Source of the DNA: JALOAP01 sp964632355
Lineage (GTDB): Bacteria; Chloroflexota; Dehalococcoidia; Tepidiformales; Tepidiformaceae
DNA: 20,162 bases
NCBI GenBank assembly: GCA_964632355.1
Contig: CAZWBW010000051.1
Location: forward strand, 1 to 20,162
Direction of reading: 5' to 3'
The position numbers and the translations under genes were made by a program. A model generated the notes under the pieces. That model was not told where the DNA came from. It was given only the letters and a program-made list of their open reading frames with translations, and did no database searches. Positions 1-8,040 of the stretch are shown here, in pieces; positions within the stretch are counted from its first letter, which is position 1, and every line of letters starts with the position of its first letter.

Positions 1-864
1 GATCTCCACGTTGTCCCAGTGCCACGTGTTCGGGTGACCCGCACCGTCCTTGGTCGGCGTGTAGCTGTGGTGGCCGAACTGGACCACACCCTGCGTCCAG
101 CCAAGGTCCGGGATCGAGGTGTCTTCCCACCAGAAGTCGTAGTCGGGCATGCCGACCTTCAGCCGGTTCCGCGAGATGTGCACCTCGAACGTGTCACGGC
201 GCGACGGATCGGGCTTCAGGAAGGAGTCGTAGCCGACCCACCACTTGCACGAGCCGGTTTCGCGGCGCTGGTGATTCGCGATGATGTTGGCGCACATCTG
301 CATCTCCGCCCCGAGCCGGATGTGCACCGCATTCGCCGGCTCACCCTGGGCGTCGGGCAGCCAGTCCTCGAGCGGCAGCGTGAGGTTCTTGTCCCACGGC
401 GTGATCCAGATGTCCCACCAGTCACGCTCGCTCGTCTTCAGTGTCGAAACGTCCACCCGGATGACCGCTTCACCGTTCGAAAAGTCGACCATGTGGTTCG
501 GGGTGAAGTAGATCATCCCGTACCCCGAAGCGTTGATCGCGGTCATCATGTGGTCCCGGCAGTTGAACACTGCGTCCTCATACTCCGTGACCACGTGCGT
601 CAGCCCGGTGAGCGGGCTTTCGCAAGCCGGGCCGTGCTGAGCGTGAATCGGCTCCAGCTTGAACCACGTCGATGCGTCGCGTGAGTGGACCTGCACGTCG
701 AAGTTCGGATCGTAGTAGAACGACTCCGGACTCGCTGGCTGGCCATCGAACGTCCAGAGGTAGCTCGTCGCGGCGGATGTGCTTCCTCCCCCTATCAGGA
801 GCCACACCGCGCCGAGGAGCACGCCCGCCAGGGCGGCGGGGACCCCCCAGAAGTATCTCGTCAT
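1..864 (-). CDS. Secreted or membrane-anchored protein, partial (3' end beyond window), possible jelly-roll fold
   Basis: The minus-strand frame stays open from an ATG at 864 to the window edge (288 codons), so the C-terminus is missing. A GGGGAGG ribosome binding site lies just upstream. The N-terminus (MTRYFWGVPAALAG..., then a hydrophobic run to about residue 25, then small residues) looks like a signal peptide or membrane anchor, so the protein probably acts outside the cell. The mature part is rich in Trp, Tyr, His and Asp and has several Cys. Segments such as DWWDIWITPWD and the terminal NTWHWDNVEI resemble strands of beta-sandwich, lectin or glucanase-like proteins. I cannot assign an enzyme and see no certain catalytic motif. 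The polysaccharide genes next to it fit a surface or glycan-related role, but that is inference. Confidence 0.7.
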   Translation of the reverse strand, partial: MTRYFWGVPAALAGVLLGAVWLLIGGGSTSAATSYLWTFDGQPASPESFYYDPNFDVQVHSRDASTWFKLEPIHAQHGPACESPLTGLTHVVTEYEDAVFNCRDHMMTAINASGYGMIYFTPNHMVDFSNGEAVIRVDVSTLKTSERDWWDIWITPWDKNLTLPLEDWLPDAQGEPANAVHIRLGAEMQMCANIIANHQRRETGSCKWWVGYDSFLKPDPSRRDTFEVHISRNRLKVGMPDYDFWWEDTSIPDLGWTQGVVQFGHHSYTPTKDGAGHPNTWHWDNVEI

Positions 865-1357
865 ACACAACCTCCCCTTGCTTCAGGCCTCACCGGCCCT
901 TGGCTCCACCTTCGACCCCCTGACGTTTGTTTCTGAGGTCGATGCATTACTCACTCCTTGGCATTTCCCTTTGCTGTCACCGCTCGGCCGCTCATCTCGA
1001 CTGGGGCGCAACCTATACTTCGGGAACCCGCGTACGCCGCGCCCACTCTGTTCCGGCGGCGGCTCCGCTACGGGCACTGCCCTCGGAGCCGAAATACCCA
1101 CTTTCCGATAGGCAGATTCCTCCTAATCACGTGGTCGAAGGCCACGCTAGCCCCGGTCCCCGGTTCGAAGTACGGACACCCATCACAAAGATGTAAAAAA
1201 ACAGGCAAATATGGTTACTACGCAGTAGACGATATGTGACGCAGATCGACACTTCGTCTCGATGTCTCCTCAACCCCTATCGAGTAAGGGGCGCCAACGA
1301 GCGCTCGCGGGCGCACGAACCCCGTCCTCTCGTTCGAATACGAAGCCGATCTGGGGA
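865..1357. other. Gene-free stretch between the secreted protein and a glycosyltransferase
   Basis: About 490 bp with no convincing gene: the open frames are short, lack ribosome binding sites and have unlike codon use. It should hold the promoter of the minus-strand gene starting at 864 and the end of the transcript from the glycosyltransferase that stops at 1358. A short AT-rich island at about 1190-1240 (an A run and CTAC/GTAG inverted repeat) and a TATACT hexamer at 1014-1019 on the plus strand without a good -35 are the only features seen. A small inverted repeat, CCCCT/AGGGG, lies near 1274-1291. Confidence 0.4.
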
Positions 1358-2248
1358 TTACGCGAAGAGCCGTTGCTTCTTGCGCACGTGCGCGGTCGAA
1401 CCAGCCGCCAGGCCGCGCATCCAGTAGGCGAATCGGCCAGCTCCGGTGAGCCGCCGCTGAAGCAGGTTCGAAAGCGTGTCTCCAACCTGTTCAGCGGCGA
1501 TCCTGCCGATCGCCAGGGCCGCGGCTATGTCGCCACAGCGGAGGTGCTTCGCCAGCACCACGCCCTCGCCGTAGTAGTAGTTCCGCAGCAGCCTCTGCCC
1601 GCTCCCATCGCCATACGGCCGTGCGCCCCAGTGCGTCACCGGGTTGTGTGGGTCGCGAGCCACCGCGAACCCCGCTTTCAGCACCCGGTAGTACAGGTCG
1701 TATTCCTCGCAGCTCCGGTAGCGTTCGCCCGGACCGATGCGCTCGTCGAAGGGGCCTGTGGCTGCGAATACCTCGCGTCGCGCGAACATGTTCGCACCTG
1801 CCCCGCCCCGGATGTGCACGTTGCGAAGGCCCCGCACAACCCGGAATGTGTCGGGCCGGAACTCCGGGACGAACAGCTGTGCTGGGTCGTGGGGGCACGC
1901 CACGAGCGCGCCGAAGACCAGCCCGACATCCTCGTGCCGTTCCAGCATGGCCTCGCCGAGGCGGAGCCAGTCGAAGTGCACGGTGCAGTCATCATCGGTG
2001 AACGCGAGCAGTGGGGCGGAGCTCGCGCGGATCCCTTCGTTCAGCCCGCGCGACTTCCCCACAGTCCCCGGCCGGTGCAGGTACCGCAGACGAGGATCGC
2101 GCGGGAGTTCCGCCGGCTCGGCACTCTGATCGACGACGATGACCTCGAAGCTCGGGTGGTCGTTCTTCAGGAGTGTCGTCACCAGCGCACGAAGCCCTTC
2201 CGGGCGATCGCGGGTCGCGACGATCACGGAGATGCGCGGCTGGTCCAT
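1358..2248 (-). CDS. Family 2 glycosyltransferase
   Basis: A 296-residue protein that begins ISVIVATRDRP, the classic GT-A family 2 N-terminus that binds the nucleotide sugar. The metal-binding acidic triplet is seen as TDDDC (Asp85-Asp87). A later SCEEYDLYYR segment (about residues 179-187) matches the conserved acidic region before the acceptor-site helix. The FEVIVVDQSA and KSRGLNEGI segments are also typical. No membrane segment is apparent, so it should work at the cytoplasmic face of the membrane, adding a sugar to a lipid-linked or polysaccharide acceptor. The specificity is unknown. The start at 2248 is the natural beginning of the fold, although its ribosome binding site is weak. It is divergent from the aminotransferase gene, with about 125 bp between them for promoters. 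Confidence 0.88.
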   Translation of the reverse strand: MDQPRISVIVATRDRPEGLRALVTTLLKNDHPSFEVIVVDQSAEPAELPRDPRLRYLHRPGTVGKSRGLNEGIRASSAPLLAFTDDDCTVHFDWLRLGEAMLERHEDVGLVFGALVACPHDPAQLFVPEFRPDTFRVVRGLRNVHIRGGAGANMFARREVFAATGPFDERIGPGERYRSCEEYDLYYRVLKAGFAVARDPHNPVTHWGARPYGDGSGQRLLRNYYYGEGVVLAKHLRCGDIAAALAIGRIAAEQVGDTLSNLLQRRLTGAGRFAYWMRGLAAGSTAHVRKKQRLFA

Positions 2249-2373
2249 CCCAGCGCAACTTGCTCCCGGACGTTGTGGCCGTTGTTGAGCGCAGGTACGG
2301 CCCCGAACGGCCCCTCAACCTTGGTTCGATGCCGCCGGCCGACACTTGCACGAGCACACGCGAGGGGGCAGCC

Positions 2374-3546
2374 ATGGAACGCATCCCCGTGGCGGGACCA
2401 TGGGTCACGGACCGCGAAGTCGAGTACGTTGCCGACGCCGCACGGAACGGCTGGTACGGCCGCTGGAGCGAGTACATCGAACGCTTCGAACGGGCTTTCG
2501 CGGACTACGTCGGCGTGCCTTACGCGCTGTCACTGCCCTCGGGCACGGCGGGCATTCACCTCGCGCTGGCGACGCTTGGCATCGGTCCCGGCGACGAAGT
2601 CATCGTCCCCGAATCGACGTGGATCGCGTCCGCATCGCCAGCCGTGCTGCTCGGCGCGACGCCCGTCTTCGCTGACATCGATCCCGAGACGTGGTGCCTC
2701 GACCCGGCATCCTTCGGGGCCAACATAACGCCGCACACCAAAGCCGTGGTGGTCGTCGACCTCTACGGCAGCATGCCGGACATGGACCAGGTCGAAGCCA
2801 TCGCGGCGCGCCACGGGATCGCGGTTATCGAAGACGCCGCCGAGGCGCTCGGCTCGGTCTATCGCGGTCGCCGCGCGGGCAGCTTCGGCGTTGCCGGGGT
2901 CTTTAGCTTCCACGGCACGAAAACGCTGACCACCGGCGAAGGCGGCATGCTCGTCACGTCCGATCCGGCTTTCTACGAGCGCGCCCGCATCCTCGCCGAC
3001 CAGGGCCGCAACCCCCGCGAGCGTCAGCGCCTCTGGAACAACGAGCTCGGTTACAAGTTCAAGATGAGCGCGCTCCAGGCCGCCTTCGGCCTCGCGCAGG
3101 TCCAACGCGCTGAGGAATTGGTCGCGAGGAAGCGCGAGATCTTCGCCTGGTACAGGGAGCGGCTCGCGGACGTTCCCGGCGTCACCCTAAACGTCGAACC
3201 TCCCGGCATCACGAACTCCTACTGGATGACAACGGCGGTGTTCGACCGGGATCTCGGCATCACACGCGAAGGCGCCATGGAGTACTTCGACCGGAATGGC
3301 GTCGATACCCGCCCCTTTTTCTATCCCCTCAGTTCGCTCCCGCCGCTCGCGGAGTTCCGCGGAGGCCCGGAGGCTAACCCAGTCGCGTACGACGTCTCCT
3401 CACGGGGGATCAATCTCCCGAGTGCCCTCTCGCTGTCGGAGGCGCAGGTCGACCGCGTCTGCGAGCTGATTCGCGAACTCGTCGACGACCCGGCGCTGGC
3501 CGCCGCGGCCGCTCCGTCCTCGCGCGCCGGTGCCCTGGCTCCCTAG
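2374..3546 (+). CDS. DegT/DnrJ/EryC1/StrS-family sugar aminotransferase
   Basis: A PLP-dependent aminotransferase of 390 residues, the normal length for the family, which transfers an amino group from glutamate to a keto-sugar nucleotide. The start is the ATG at 2374, with GAGGGGG just upstream. Longer upstream frames are not protein-like. The PLP lysine is Lys183 in SFHGTKTLTTGEGG, the pyridine-nitrogen Asp is Asp154 in VIEDAAEALG, and the phosphate-binding loop is LPSGTAGIHLAL (about 54-65). The N-terminal IPVAGPWVTDREVEYV and GWYGRWSEYI segments resemble perosamine-synthetase-like enzymes acting on 4-keto-6-deoxyhexoses, but the exact substrate cannot be told. It is a single gene on the plus strand between two minus-strand glycosyltransferases, so it probably supplies an amino sugar to the same surface glycan. 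Confidence 0.92.
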   Translation: MERIPVAGPWVTDREVEYVADAARNGWYGRWSEYIERFERAFADYVGVPYALSLPSGTAGIHLALATLGIGPGDEVIVPESTWIASASPAVLLGATPVFADIDPETWCLDPASFGANITPHTKAVVVVDLYGSMPDMDQVEAIAARHGIAVIEDAAEALGSVYRGRRAGSFGVAGVFSFHGTKTLTTGEGGMLVTSDPAFYERARILADQGRNPRERQRLWNNELGYKFKMSALQAAFGLAQVQRAEELVARKREIFAWYRERLADVPGVTLNVEPPGITNSYWMTTAVFDRDLGITREGAMEYFDRNGVDTRPFFYPLSSLPPLAEFRGGPEANPVAYDVSSRGINLPSALSLSEAQVDRVCELIRELVDDPALAAAAAPSSRAGALAP

Positions 3547-4448
3547 CTGCGCGGTCCTACGAGCTGACGGCCAACGACGTCCGGTACCCGGCGCACGGGC
3601 AGCGTCGCGCAGAACCCGAACAGCCGTGCCTTCGTCCCCGGCGGCAGGTGCGACCGTGCGACCGACGCGAAGTACTCCTCGTACCGGCGGTAGCGCGAGA
3701 TGGTGGTGCCGATGGGCGTTGCATACCGCGGGTCTAGCACGCGCTGCCATGCGCGGAGGTCGCGCCGCGCCATGTGCGCGGTCGCGTGCCCGGGAAACAC
3801 GCGCAGGTAGTTCGCGGTTTCCGGCACGGGCACGAACGGCCCCTCGAGCACCAGCTCCGAAAGCAGCGTCACGTCGGCCCACATGTGGCTTCGCATGAGC
3901 CGCGTCGCCCGGACCGCCTCGGTCCGCATGAGCCCGAAGATGTATCGAGCCACGCTCGGACGCGGCAGCCCCGTGTACGCCCGGAACCGCTCCGCGGCGT
4001 CCGGGCCCGTGAGGTCCGGCTCGGCGCCGAGATCAAAGTCCGGGAGCACCGAACCGTGTTCGTCGATCGCGACCGCCGCCGGATAGGCAACGACGCACTC
4101 CGGACGGCGTTCGAGCGTTTCGAGGCACCGCTCGAGCATGTCCGGCGCCAGGAGGTCGTCGTGCGCCATCCACTTGAAGTACTCGGTCTTCGTGGGGCGG
4201 AACGCCGCGCTGAAATTCCGCGCGAGCCCGATGTTCCGTGGCCGCCGGAGGTACCGGATGCGACAGTCGCGCCGGGCGAACTCCCGCACGATCTCTTCGG
4301 TGCCGTCCGTCGAGGCGTTGTCGTACACAACGAGCTGCCAGTGCGGATACGTCTGTTTCAGGACCGACTCGAGCGCTCCCGACAGGAACCGGTCGCCGTT
4401 GTACACCGGTAGGGCGATGGTGATGCGTGGACTCGGCTTAGTGGACAA
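3543..4448 (-). CDS. Family 2 glycosyltransferase, last gene of the sugar operon
   Basis: A 301-residue GT-A glycosyltransferase. It has ITIALPVYNGDRFLSGALESVL at residues 9-30, the nucleotide-binding VVYDNASTDGT (40-50), a RNIGLARNFSAAF segment and the acidic metal site MAHDDLL (Asp97-Asp98). The start is a TTG at 4448, supported by an AGGGGGA ribosome binding site a few bases upstream; it lies inside the last codons of the methyltransferase gene, so the two overlap by 11 bp. As the final gene of the rfbF operon, it probably transfers the modified CDP-hexose made by the three genes before it. Its stop codon shares a CTAG palindrome with the stop of the convergent aminotransferase gene. Donor and acceptor are unproven. 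Confidence 0.88.
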   Translation of the reverse strand: MSTKPSPRITIALPVYNGDRFLSGALESVLKQTYPHWQLVVYDNASTDGTEEIVREFARRDCRIRYLRRPRNIGLARNFSAAFRPTKTEYFKWMAHDDLLAPDMLERCLETLERRPECVVAYPAAVAIDEHGSVLPDFDLGAEPDLTGPDAAERFRAYTGLPRPSVARYIFGLMRTEAVRATRLMRSHMWADVTLLSELVLEGPFVPVPETANYLRVFPGHATAHMARRDLRAWQRVLDPRYATPIGTTISRYRRYEEYFASVARSHLPPGTKARLFGFCATLPVRRVPDVVGRQLVGPRS

Positions 4449-5703
4449 CAGCTTCCCCCTCGCTTGCGGTTAGCGCGAATTCCCGCACCTCCGGCACGGG
4501 CACCAGCAGTCGCCCGCCGCGGCGCAGGTACTCAGCCTGTTGCCGCGCGATCTCGTCCTTGAAGTTCCACGCGAGGAGCAGCACCACGTCCGGCTGTTCT
4601 TCGAGCAGCGCCTCGACCTGCCGGATCGGGATCCGCGAACCGGGCATGAGCAGCCCATGCTTGTACGGGTTCCGATCGACGACGAAATCGATGCTCTCGG
4701 TGCCGAGGCCGCAGTAGTTCAGGAGCGTTGCTCCCTTGGCTGCCGCTCCGTAGGCGGCGATCCTGCGTCCCTCCCGCTTGAGCGACGCGAGCGTTGAGAG
4801 GAGGTCCGTCCGAAGCCGCTCGACGCGCGCCCCGAAGTTCTCGTAGTACTCGAACCGGGTCAGCCCCTTCGCCTCCTCGGCCGCCAGGTATTCGCGCACC
4901 CGTGCCGAAGGACGCTCCACAGGTTCGATGTGCCAGCGCAACGTCCCGCCGTGCAGCCACGGGAAGTACTCGACGTCGTTCAGGTAGAGGCCATGCCGCC
5001 GCACAAGGCGGTCGACCGCGGTGCAGGAGAAGTAGCAGTGATGCTCGTGGTAGATGGTGTCGAATTCGCAGTGGTCGATCAGGTCCCGCACGCACGGGTT
5101 CTCGACGGTGATCAGCCCGTCGTCCTTGATCAGTTCGCGGATGCCCGCAACGAACCCATTCAGATCCGGGACGTGCGCCATCACGTTATTCGCGATGATC
5201 ACGTCCGCCCGCTGCCCCTCCGCCCGCAACTGCTTCGCAAGTTCGAGGCCAAAGAATTCGCGCAGCGTGGGCACACCCGCGGCTTCGGCGGCAGCTGCCT
5301 GGTCCGGCGCGGGATCGATGCCCAGCACCGGGATTCCCTCGGCCGCGAAGTTCTTCAGCAGGTACCCGTCGTTGCTCGCGATCTCCACGACGAAGCTCTC
5401 CGGCCCGAGGTTTCGGGACGCGATAAGGCCCGCTGCGTGTTCGCGCGCATGCTCGAGCACAGCCGGCGAAAACGACGAGAAGTACAGGTAGTTGTCGACG
5501 AACAGCACCTTTGGCGGCACGTTCTCGGTTACCTGGACGAGCGTGCACTCCGGGCAAAACGCCACCGCCAGCGGATAGGCCGGCTCCTCTTCGATGGGCG
5601 TGCCCGGCGGAACCAGTGCGTCCGCGAGCGGCGTGTTGCCGAGCGACAGGAACTCTCGAATGGCCGGGTTCCCGCACGATCGGCACGTCTCTTGCCTGGT
5701 CAT
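4438..5703 (-). CDS. NDP-hexose C-methyltransferase (TylC3/NovU/TcaB9-like, three-domain)
   Basis: A 421-residue SAM-dependent methyltransferase that adds a methyl group to a carbon of a keto-sugar nucleotide, giving a branched sugar. The N-terminal zinc-binding domain (Methyltransf_13 type) shows Cys7, Cys10, Cys50 and Cys53. The SAM-binding loop is VVEIASNDGYLL (about 105-116). The active-site YHEH motif is Tyr218 to His221, with the same Tyr-x-Glu-His spacing as the catalytic residues described for the C-3' methyltransferase TcaB9. The C-terminal half (from about residue 290, including IAAYGAAAKGATLLNY) matches the Methyltransf_14 domain. The ATG overlaps the TGA of the epimerase gene (ATGA), which indicates translational coupling. 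The neighbouring cytidylyltransferase suggests that the substrate is a CDP-sugar. Confidence 0.9.
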   Translation of the reverse strand: MTRQETCRSCGNPAIREFLSLGNTPLADALVPPGTPIEEEPAYPLAVAFCPECTLVQVTENVPPKVLFVDNYLYFSSFSPAVLEHAREHAAGLIASRNLGPESFVVEIASNDGYLLKNFAAEGIPVLGIDPAPDQAAAAEAAGVPTLREFFGLELAKQLRAEGQRADVIIANNVMAHVPDLNGFVAGIRELIKDDGLITVENPCVRDLIDHCEFDTIYHEHHCYFSCTAVDRLVRRHGLYLNDVEYFPWLHGGTLRWHIEPVERPSARVREYLAAEEAKGLTRFEYYENFGARVERLRTDLLSTLASLKREGRRIAAYGAAAKGATLLNYCGLGTESIDFVVDRNPYKHGLLMPGSRIPIRQVEALLEEQPDVVLLLAWNFKDEIARQQAEYLRRGGRLLVPVPEVREFALTASEGEAVVH

Positions 5704-6755
5704 AACGTCGCTGCCCCACTCGCCACCGGGATGTCCGCGCGGCGAAGCGATGCGTCTAGCACACCGTCCGCCTGCAGCTGCTTGACGCGTGCGATTCGCT
5801 GCAGCCGGGACCCTTCGAGGTCCTCGATCGTCAGCCCGTGCGCCCGGTACGCGTCGTACAGTTCCCCGACGCCCTGCCGGACCGTCCACTGCGGTTCGAA
5901 CCCGGGCAGCGTTTGCAGAATCCTGTCGCAGTTCACGCGATAGTTGCGAATGTCCGGCCCTGCGGTCGCGCTGAACCGGATCGAGCTCCCCGGCACCACC
6001 GACTCGACGATCTCCGCCACTTCGCGGATGCGGTAGTTCTCCGTGGTTCGCCCGACGTTGAACGCCCGCCCGTGCACCATTTCTCGGGGCGCTTCGAGTG
6101 CCGCAATGAACGCTCGGCCGATGTCCTCGATATGGACCAGCGGCCGCCACGGCGTGCCGTCACTTTTCAAGAGCACCTCGCCGGTGGTGAGGGCATAGCC
6201 CACGAGATTGTTCACAACGAGGTCGCCACGGAGCCGTGGCGAGAACCCGTACGCCGTCGCGTTTCGAAGGAACGTCGGAGAAAAGGTCTCTGATGCGAGG
6301 CGCGCGATAGCCTGCTCCGCGAGGATCTTCGACTCCCCGTACGGCGTCACCGGGTTGAACCCCGCACCTTCGTCGAGGAGGTCGGTGCCGCCTGCGCCAT
6401 AGAGGCTGCACGAAGACGAGAACAGGAACCGCGAGACGCCGGCAGCCTTCGCAGCTTCGGCCAGCCGCACCGATGCCCGGTAGTTGATGTCTATCGTGCA
6501 GTCGCGGTTCAGGTCGCCCACCGGGTCATTCGAAATCGCGGCCAGGTGAATGACGGCATCGAACCCGGCAAGCATTTCCGGTTCGACATCGCGAACGTCG
6601 ATACGCAGCGACCTCACCGGGGCCGGCTCGGGGCCAAGTACACACTCGCTGTACAGCCCGGAATCAAGGCCCGTCACATCGTGACCGCGCGCCTGAAGCA
6701 TGGGCACGAGCACGCAGCCGATATACCCTTCGTGGCCTGTTACCAGCACGTTCAT
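5700..6755 (-). CDS. NAD-dependent sugar epimerase/dehydratase (extended SDR)
   Basis: An extended short-chain dehydrogenase of 351 residues. The NAD-binding glycine motif TGHEGYIG is at residues 6-13. The catalytic Ser is in FSSSCSLYG (about 112-120), and the YxxxK pair is Tyr139 and Lys143 in PYGESK. The ATG at 6755 was chosen because it overlaps the TGA of rfbF (ATGA) and a GGAGGG site lies about 10 bases upstream; an ATG three codons earlier is too close to that site. The enzyme should oxidise and rearrange the CDP-hexose before C-methylation. It does not look like RfbG-type CDP-glucose 4,6-dehydratase, so whether it acts as dehydratase, epimerase or reductase is open. The gene lies between rfbF and the C-methyltransferase gene. 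Confidence 0.9.
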   Translation of the reverse strand: MNVLVTGHEGYIGCVLVPMLQARGHDVTGLDSGLYSECVLGPEPAPVRSLRIDVRDVEPEMLAGFDAVIHLAAISNDPVGDLNRDCTIDINYRASVRLAEAAKAAGVSRFLFSSSCSLYGAGGTDLLDEGAGFNPVTPYGESKILAEQAIARLASETFSPTFLRNATAYGFSPRLRGDLVVNNLVGYALTTGEVLLKSDGTPWRPLVHIEDIGRAFIAALEAPREMVHGRAFNVGRTTENYRIREVAEIVESVVPGSSIRFSATAGPDIRNYRVNCDRILQTLPGFEPQWTVRQGVGELYDAYRAHGLTIEDLEGSRLQRIARVKQLQADGVLDASLRRADIPVASGAATL

Positions 6756-7525
6756 GAGGTCCATACCCTCCACGCCGGCTCGCTTTCCCAGAGCATCTCC
6801 AGGTATTCGCGGTCCCGGATTGTGTCCATGCACTGCCAGAAGCCCTGGTGCCTGTAGGCCATCAGTTGGCCGTCGTGGGCCAGGCGGGTCATCGGCTCCC
6901 GCTCGAAAATCGTTTCGTCGCCGTCGATGTAGTCGAACACCTCCGGCTCGAGGACGAAGAAAGCACCGTTGATCCAGTACCCCGCTCCGGTGTCTGGCTT
7001 CTCCGTGAAGTCGACAACTTCGTTGGCTTCGAGCTGCAGGTGGCCGAAGCGTGCCGGCGGCTGCACCGCGGTCAGCGTCGCGATCTTCCCGTGCGACCGG
7101 TGAAACTCCAGCAGCCGATGCAGGTCAACGTTCGAAACACCGTCGCCCCAGGTCAGCATGAACGTGCCGTTTCCCAGGTACGGAGCCAGCCGCTTGATAC
7201 GCCCGCCGGTCTGTGTTGAGAGACCGGTGTCGATGAGGTCGACCTTCCAGCGAGGCGGCGTCGACTCGTGGCGATGCACGGAACAGTCGCGGAAGTCGAC
7301 GGTGAGGTTGCTCGTCAGCGAGGCGAAATCGACCATCCACTTCTTGATGTAATCGCCCTTGTACCCCAGCGCGATTACGAACTCGTCGAAGCCGTACGCC
7401 TCGTAGTACTTCATGATGTGCCAGAGAATCGGCCGACCGCCGATCTCCACCATTGGTTTAGGGCGGATGTCCGTTTCCTCGGAGAGGCGCGTCCCGCGCC
7501 CTCCGGCCAGGATCGCGACTTTCAT
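6752..7525 (-). CDS. rfbF: Glucose-1-phosphate cytidylyltransferase
   Basis: This enzyme makes CDP-glucose and pyrophosphate from CTP and glucose-1-phosphate, the entry step to CDP-linked deoxy and branched sugars. The 257-residue length is that of RfbF. The nucleotide-binding signature is LAGGRGTRL (residues 6-14), followed by RPKPMVEIGGRPILWHIM with Lys23. The metal and product site is WGDGVSNVDL (from residue 126). VDLIDTGLSTQTGGRI and the terminal FWQCMDTIRDREYLE are highly characteristic of glucose-1-phosphate cytidylyltransferases rather than of thymidylyl- or uridylyltransferases. The ATG at 7525 has a GAGGGGG ribosome binding site. It is the first gene of the minus-strand operon and diverges from the lasso operon across about 227 bp. 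Confidence 0.95.
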   Translation of the reverse strand: MKVAILAGGRGTRLSEETDIRPKPMVEIGGRPILWHIMKYYEAYGFDEFVIALGYKGDYIKKWMVDFASLTSNLTVDFRDCSVHRHESTPPRWKVDLIDTGLSTQTGGRIKRLAPYLGNGTFMLTWGDGVSNVDLHRLLEFHRSHGKIATLTAVQPPARFGHLQLEANEVVDFTEKPDTGAGYWINGAFFVLEPEVFDYIDGDETIFEREPMTRLAHDGQLMAYRHQGFWQCMDTIRDREYLEMLWESEPAWRVWTS

Positions 7526-7579
7526 GTCAGCCCCCTCGACGGTGAAGGTGACAATAAAACCGCTGTGTGTCGGAGATGT

Positions 7580-7615
7580 TGAGGGTCAGGCAGGCAGCAA
7601 TTTGCCCTTACCTCA
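7580..7615. other. Interrupted inverted repeat in the divergent rfbF/lasso promoter region
   Basis: TGAGG, four bases, GGCA, a 10-base loop, TGCC, four bases, CCTCA: two short stems separated by a symmetrical 4 x 4 internal loop. It lies in the 227 bp between the divergent starts at 7525 and 7753, which must hold both promoters. It could be an operator or an RNA leader structure. I see no clear -35/-10 pair on either strand here. Confidence 0.25.
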
Positions 7616-7752
7616 CCGGCCGCTCGCAACCTTCCGGAATGTGCTCGCTCATGCCGCCTGTGGCCGTGGTTCCCGCCAACTGAAGCTCAACAGGCGCGCA
7701 ACCCTGCAACCATACCGTCGGCTTCCCAACCACAAACAACGGAGCGAGCGAG

Positions 7753-8040
7753 ATGTCGAGCGTTGGCCTGCCCATAACTACGTCGGTCCAGCCCAAGGAC
7801 GACGTGCTTGCCCGCTCAGTGGGCAACGAGACGGTCCTGCTCGACCTCGAGTCAGGCATCTACTACACGCTGAATTCTGTCGCTGCCACCGTGTGGAGCG
7901 CCCTCGAACGCGGGCAGACGCCCGAGCAGGCTGTCGTCCTTGTCGTCGATCGATACGACGTCGACGAGGCCACCGCCACAGCCGATGTCCAGGAGCTCCT
8001 CCAGGACCTGCTGGACAACAACCTCGTGGTCGTCGGATGA
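7753..8040 (+). CDS. Lasso peptide biosynthesis protein B1 (PqqD-like RRE)
   Basis: A 95-residue PqqD-family protein, the RiPP recognition element that binds the leader of the precursor peptide and hands it to the B2 protease. The family pattern is clear: an N-terminal hydrophilic stretch, then ETVLLDLESGIYYTLNSVAATVWSAL (residues 26-51), and a C-terminal helix DVQELLQDLLDNNLVVV. The length is that of stand-alone lasso B1 proteins. The ATG at 7753 has GGAG eight bases upstream. It opens the lasso operon, and its TGA overlaps the ATG of the B2 gene (ATGA). The expected partner is the leader of the precursor at 10384-10509, which carries the YxxPxLxxxG motif read by lasso B1 proteins. Confidence 0.93.
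   Translation: MSSVGLPITTSVQPKDDVLARSVGNETVLLDLESGIYYTLNSVAATVWSALERGQTPEQAVVLVVDRYDVDEATATADVQELLQDLLDNNLVVVG

Noticed and set aside
19..684. Plus-strand open frame of 221 codons at the left edge
   Set aside because: The minus strand here encodes a protein with a signal-peptide-like start, a good ribosome binding site and natural composition; the plus frame looks like its antisense.
1140..1180. GGTTCGAAG resembling a tRNA T-arm
   Set aside because: Flanking bases do not form a proper T stem or acceptor stem. TTCGAA is common in this window because of Phe-Glu codons.
1382..1393. 12-bp palindrome GCGCACGTGCGC
   Set aside because: It lies within the glycosyltransferase coding sequence and reads as ordinary codons; no paired site or promoter is nearby.
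1262..2728. Long plus-strand open frame across the first glycosyltransferase
   Set aside because: It is the antisense shadow of the minus-strand glycosyltransferase, which has full family motifs. The frame's protein is Arg/Pro/His-rich and has no recognisable domain.
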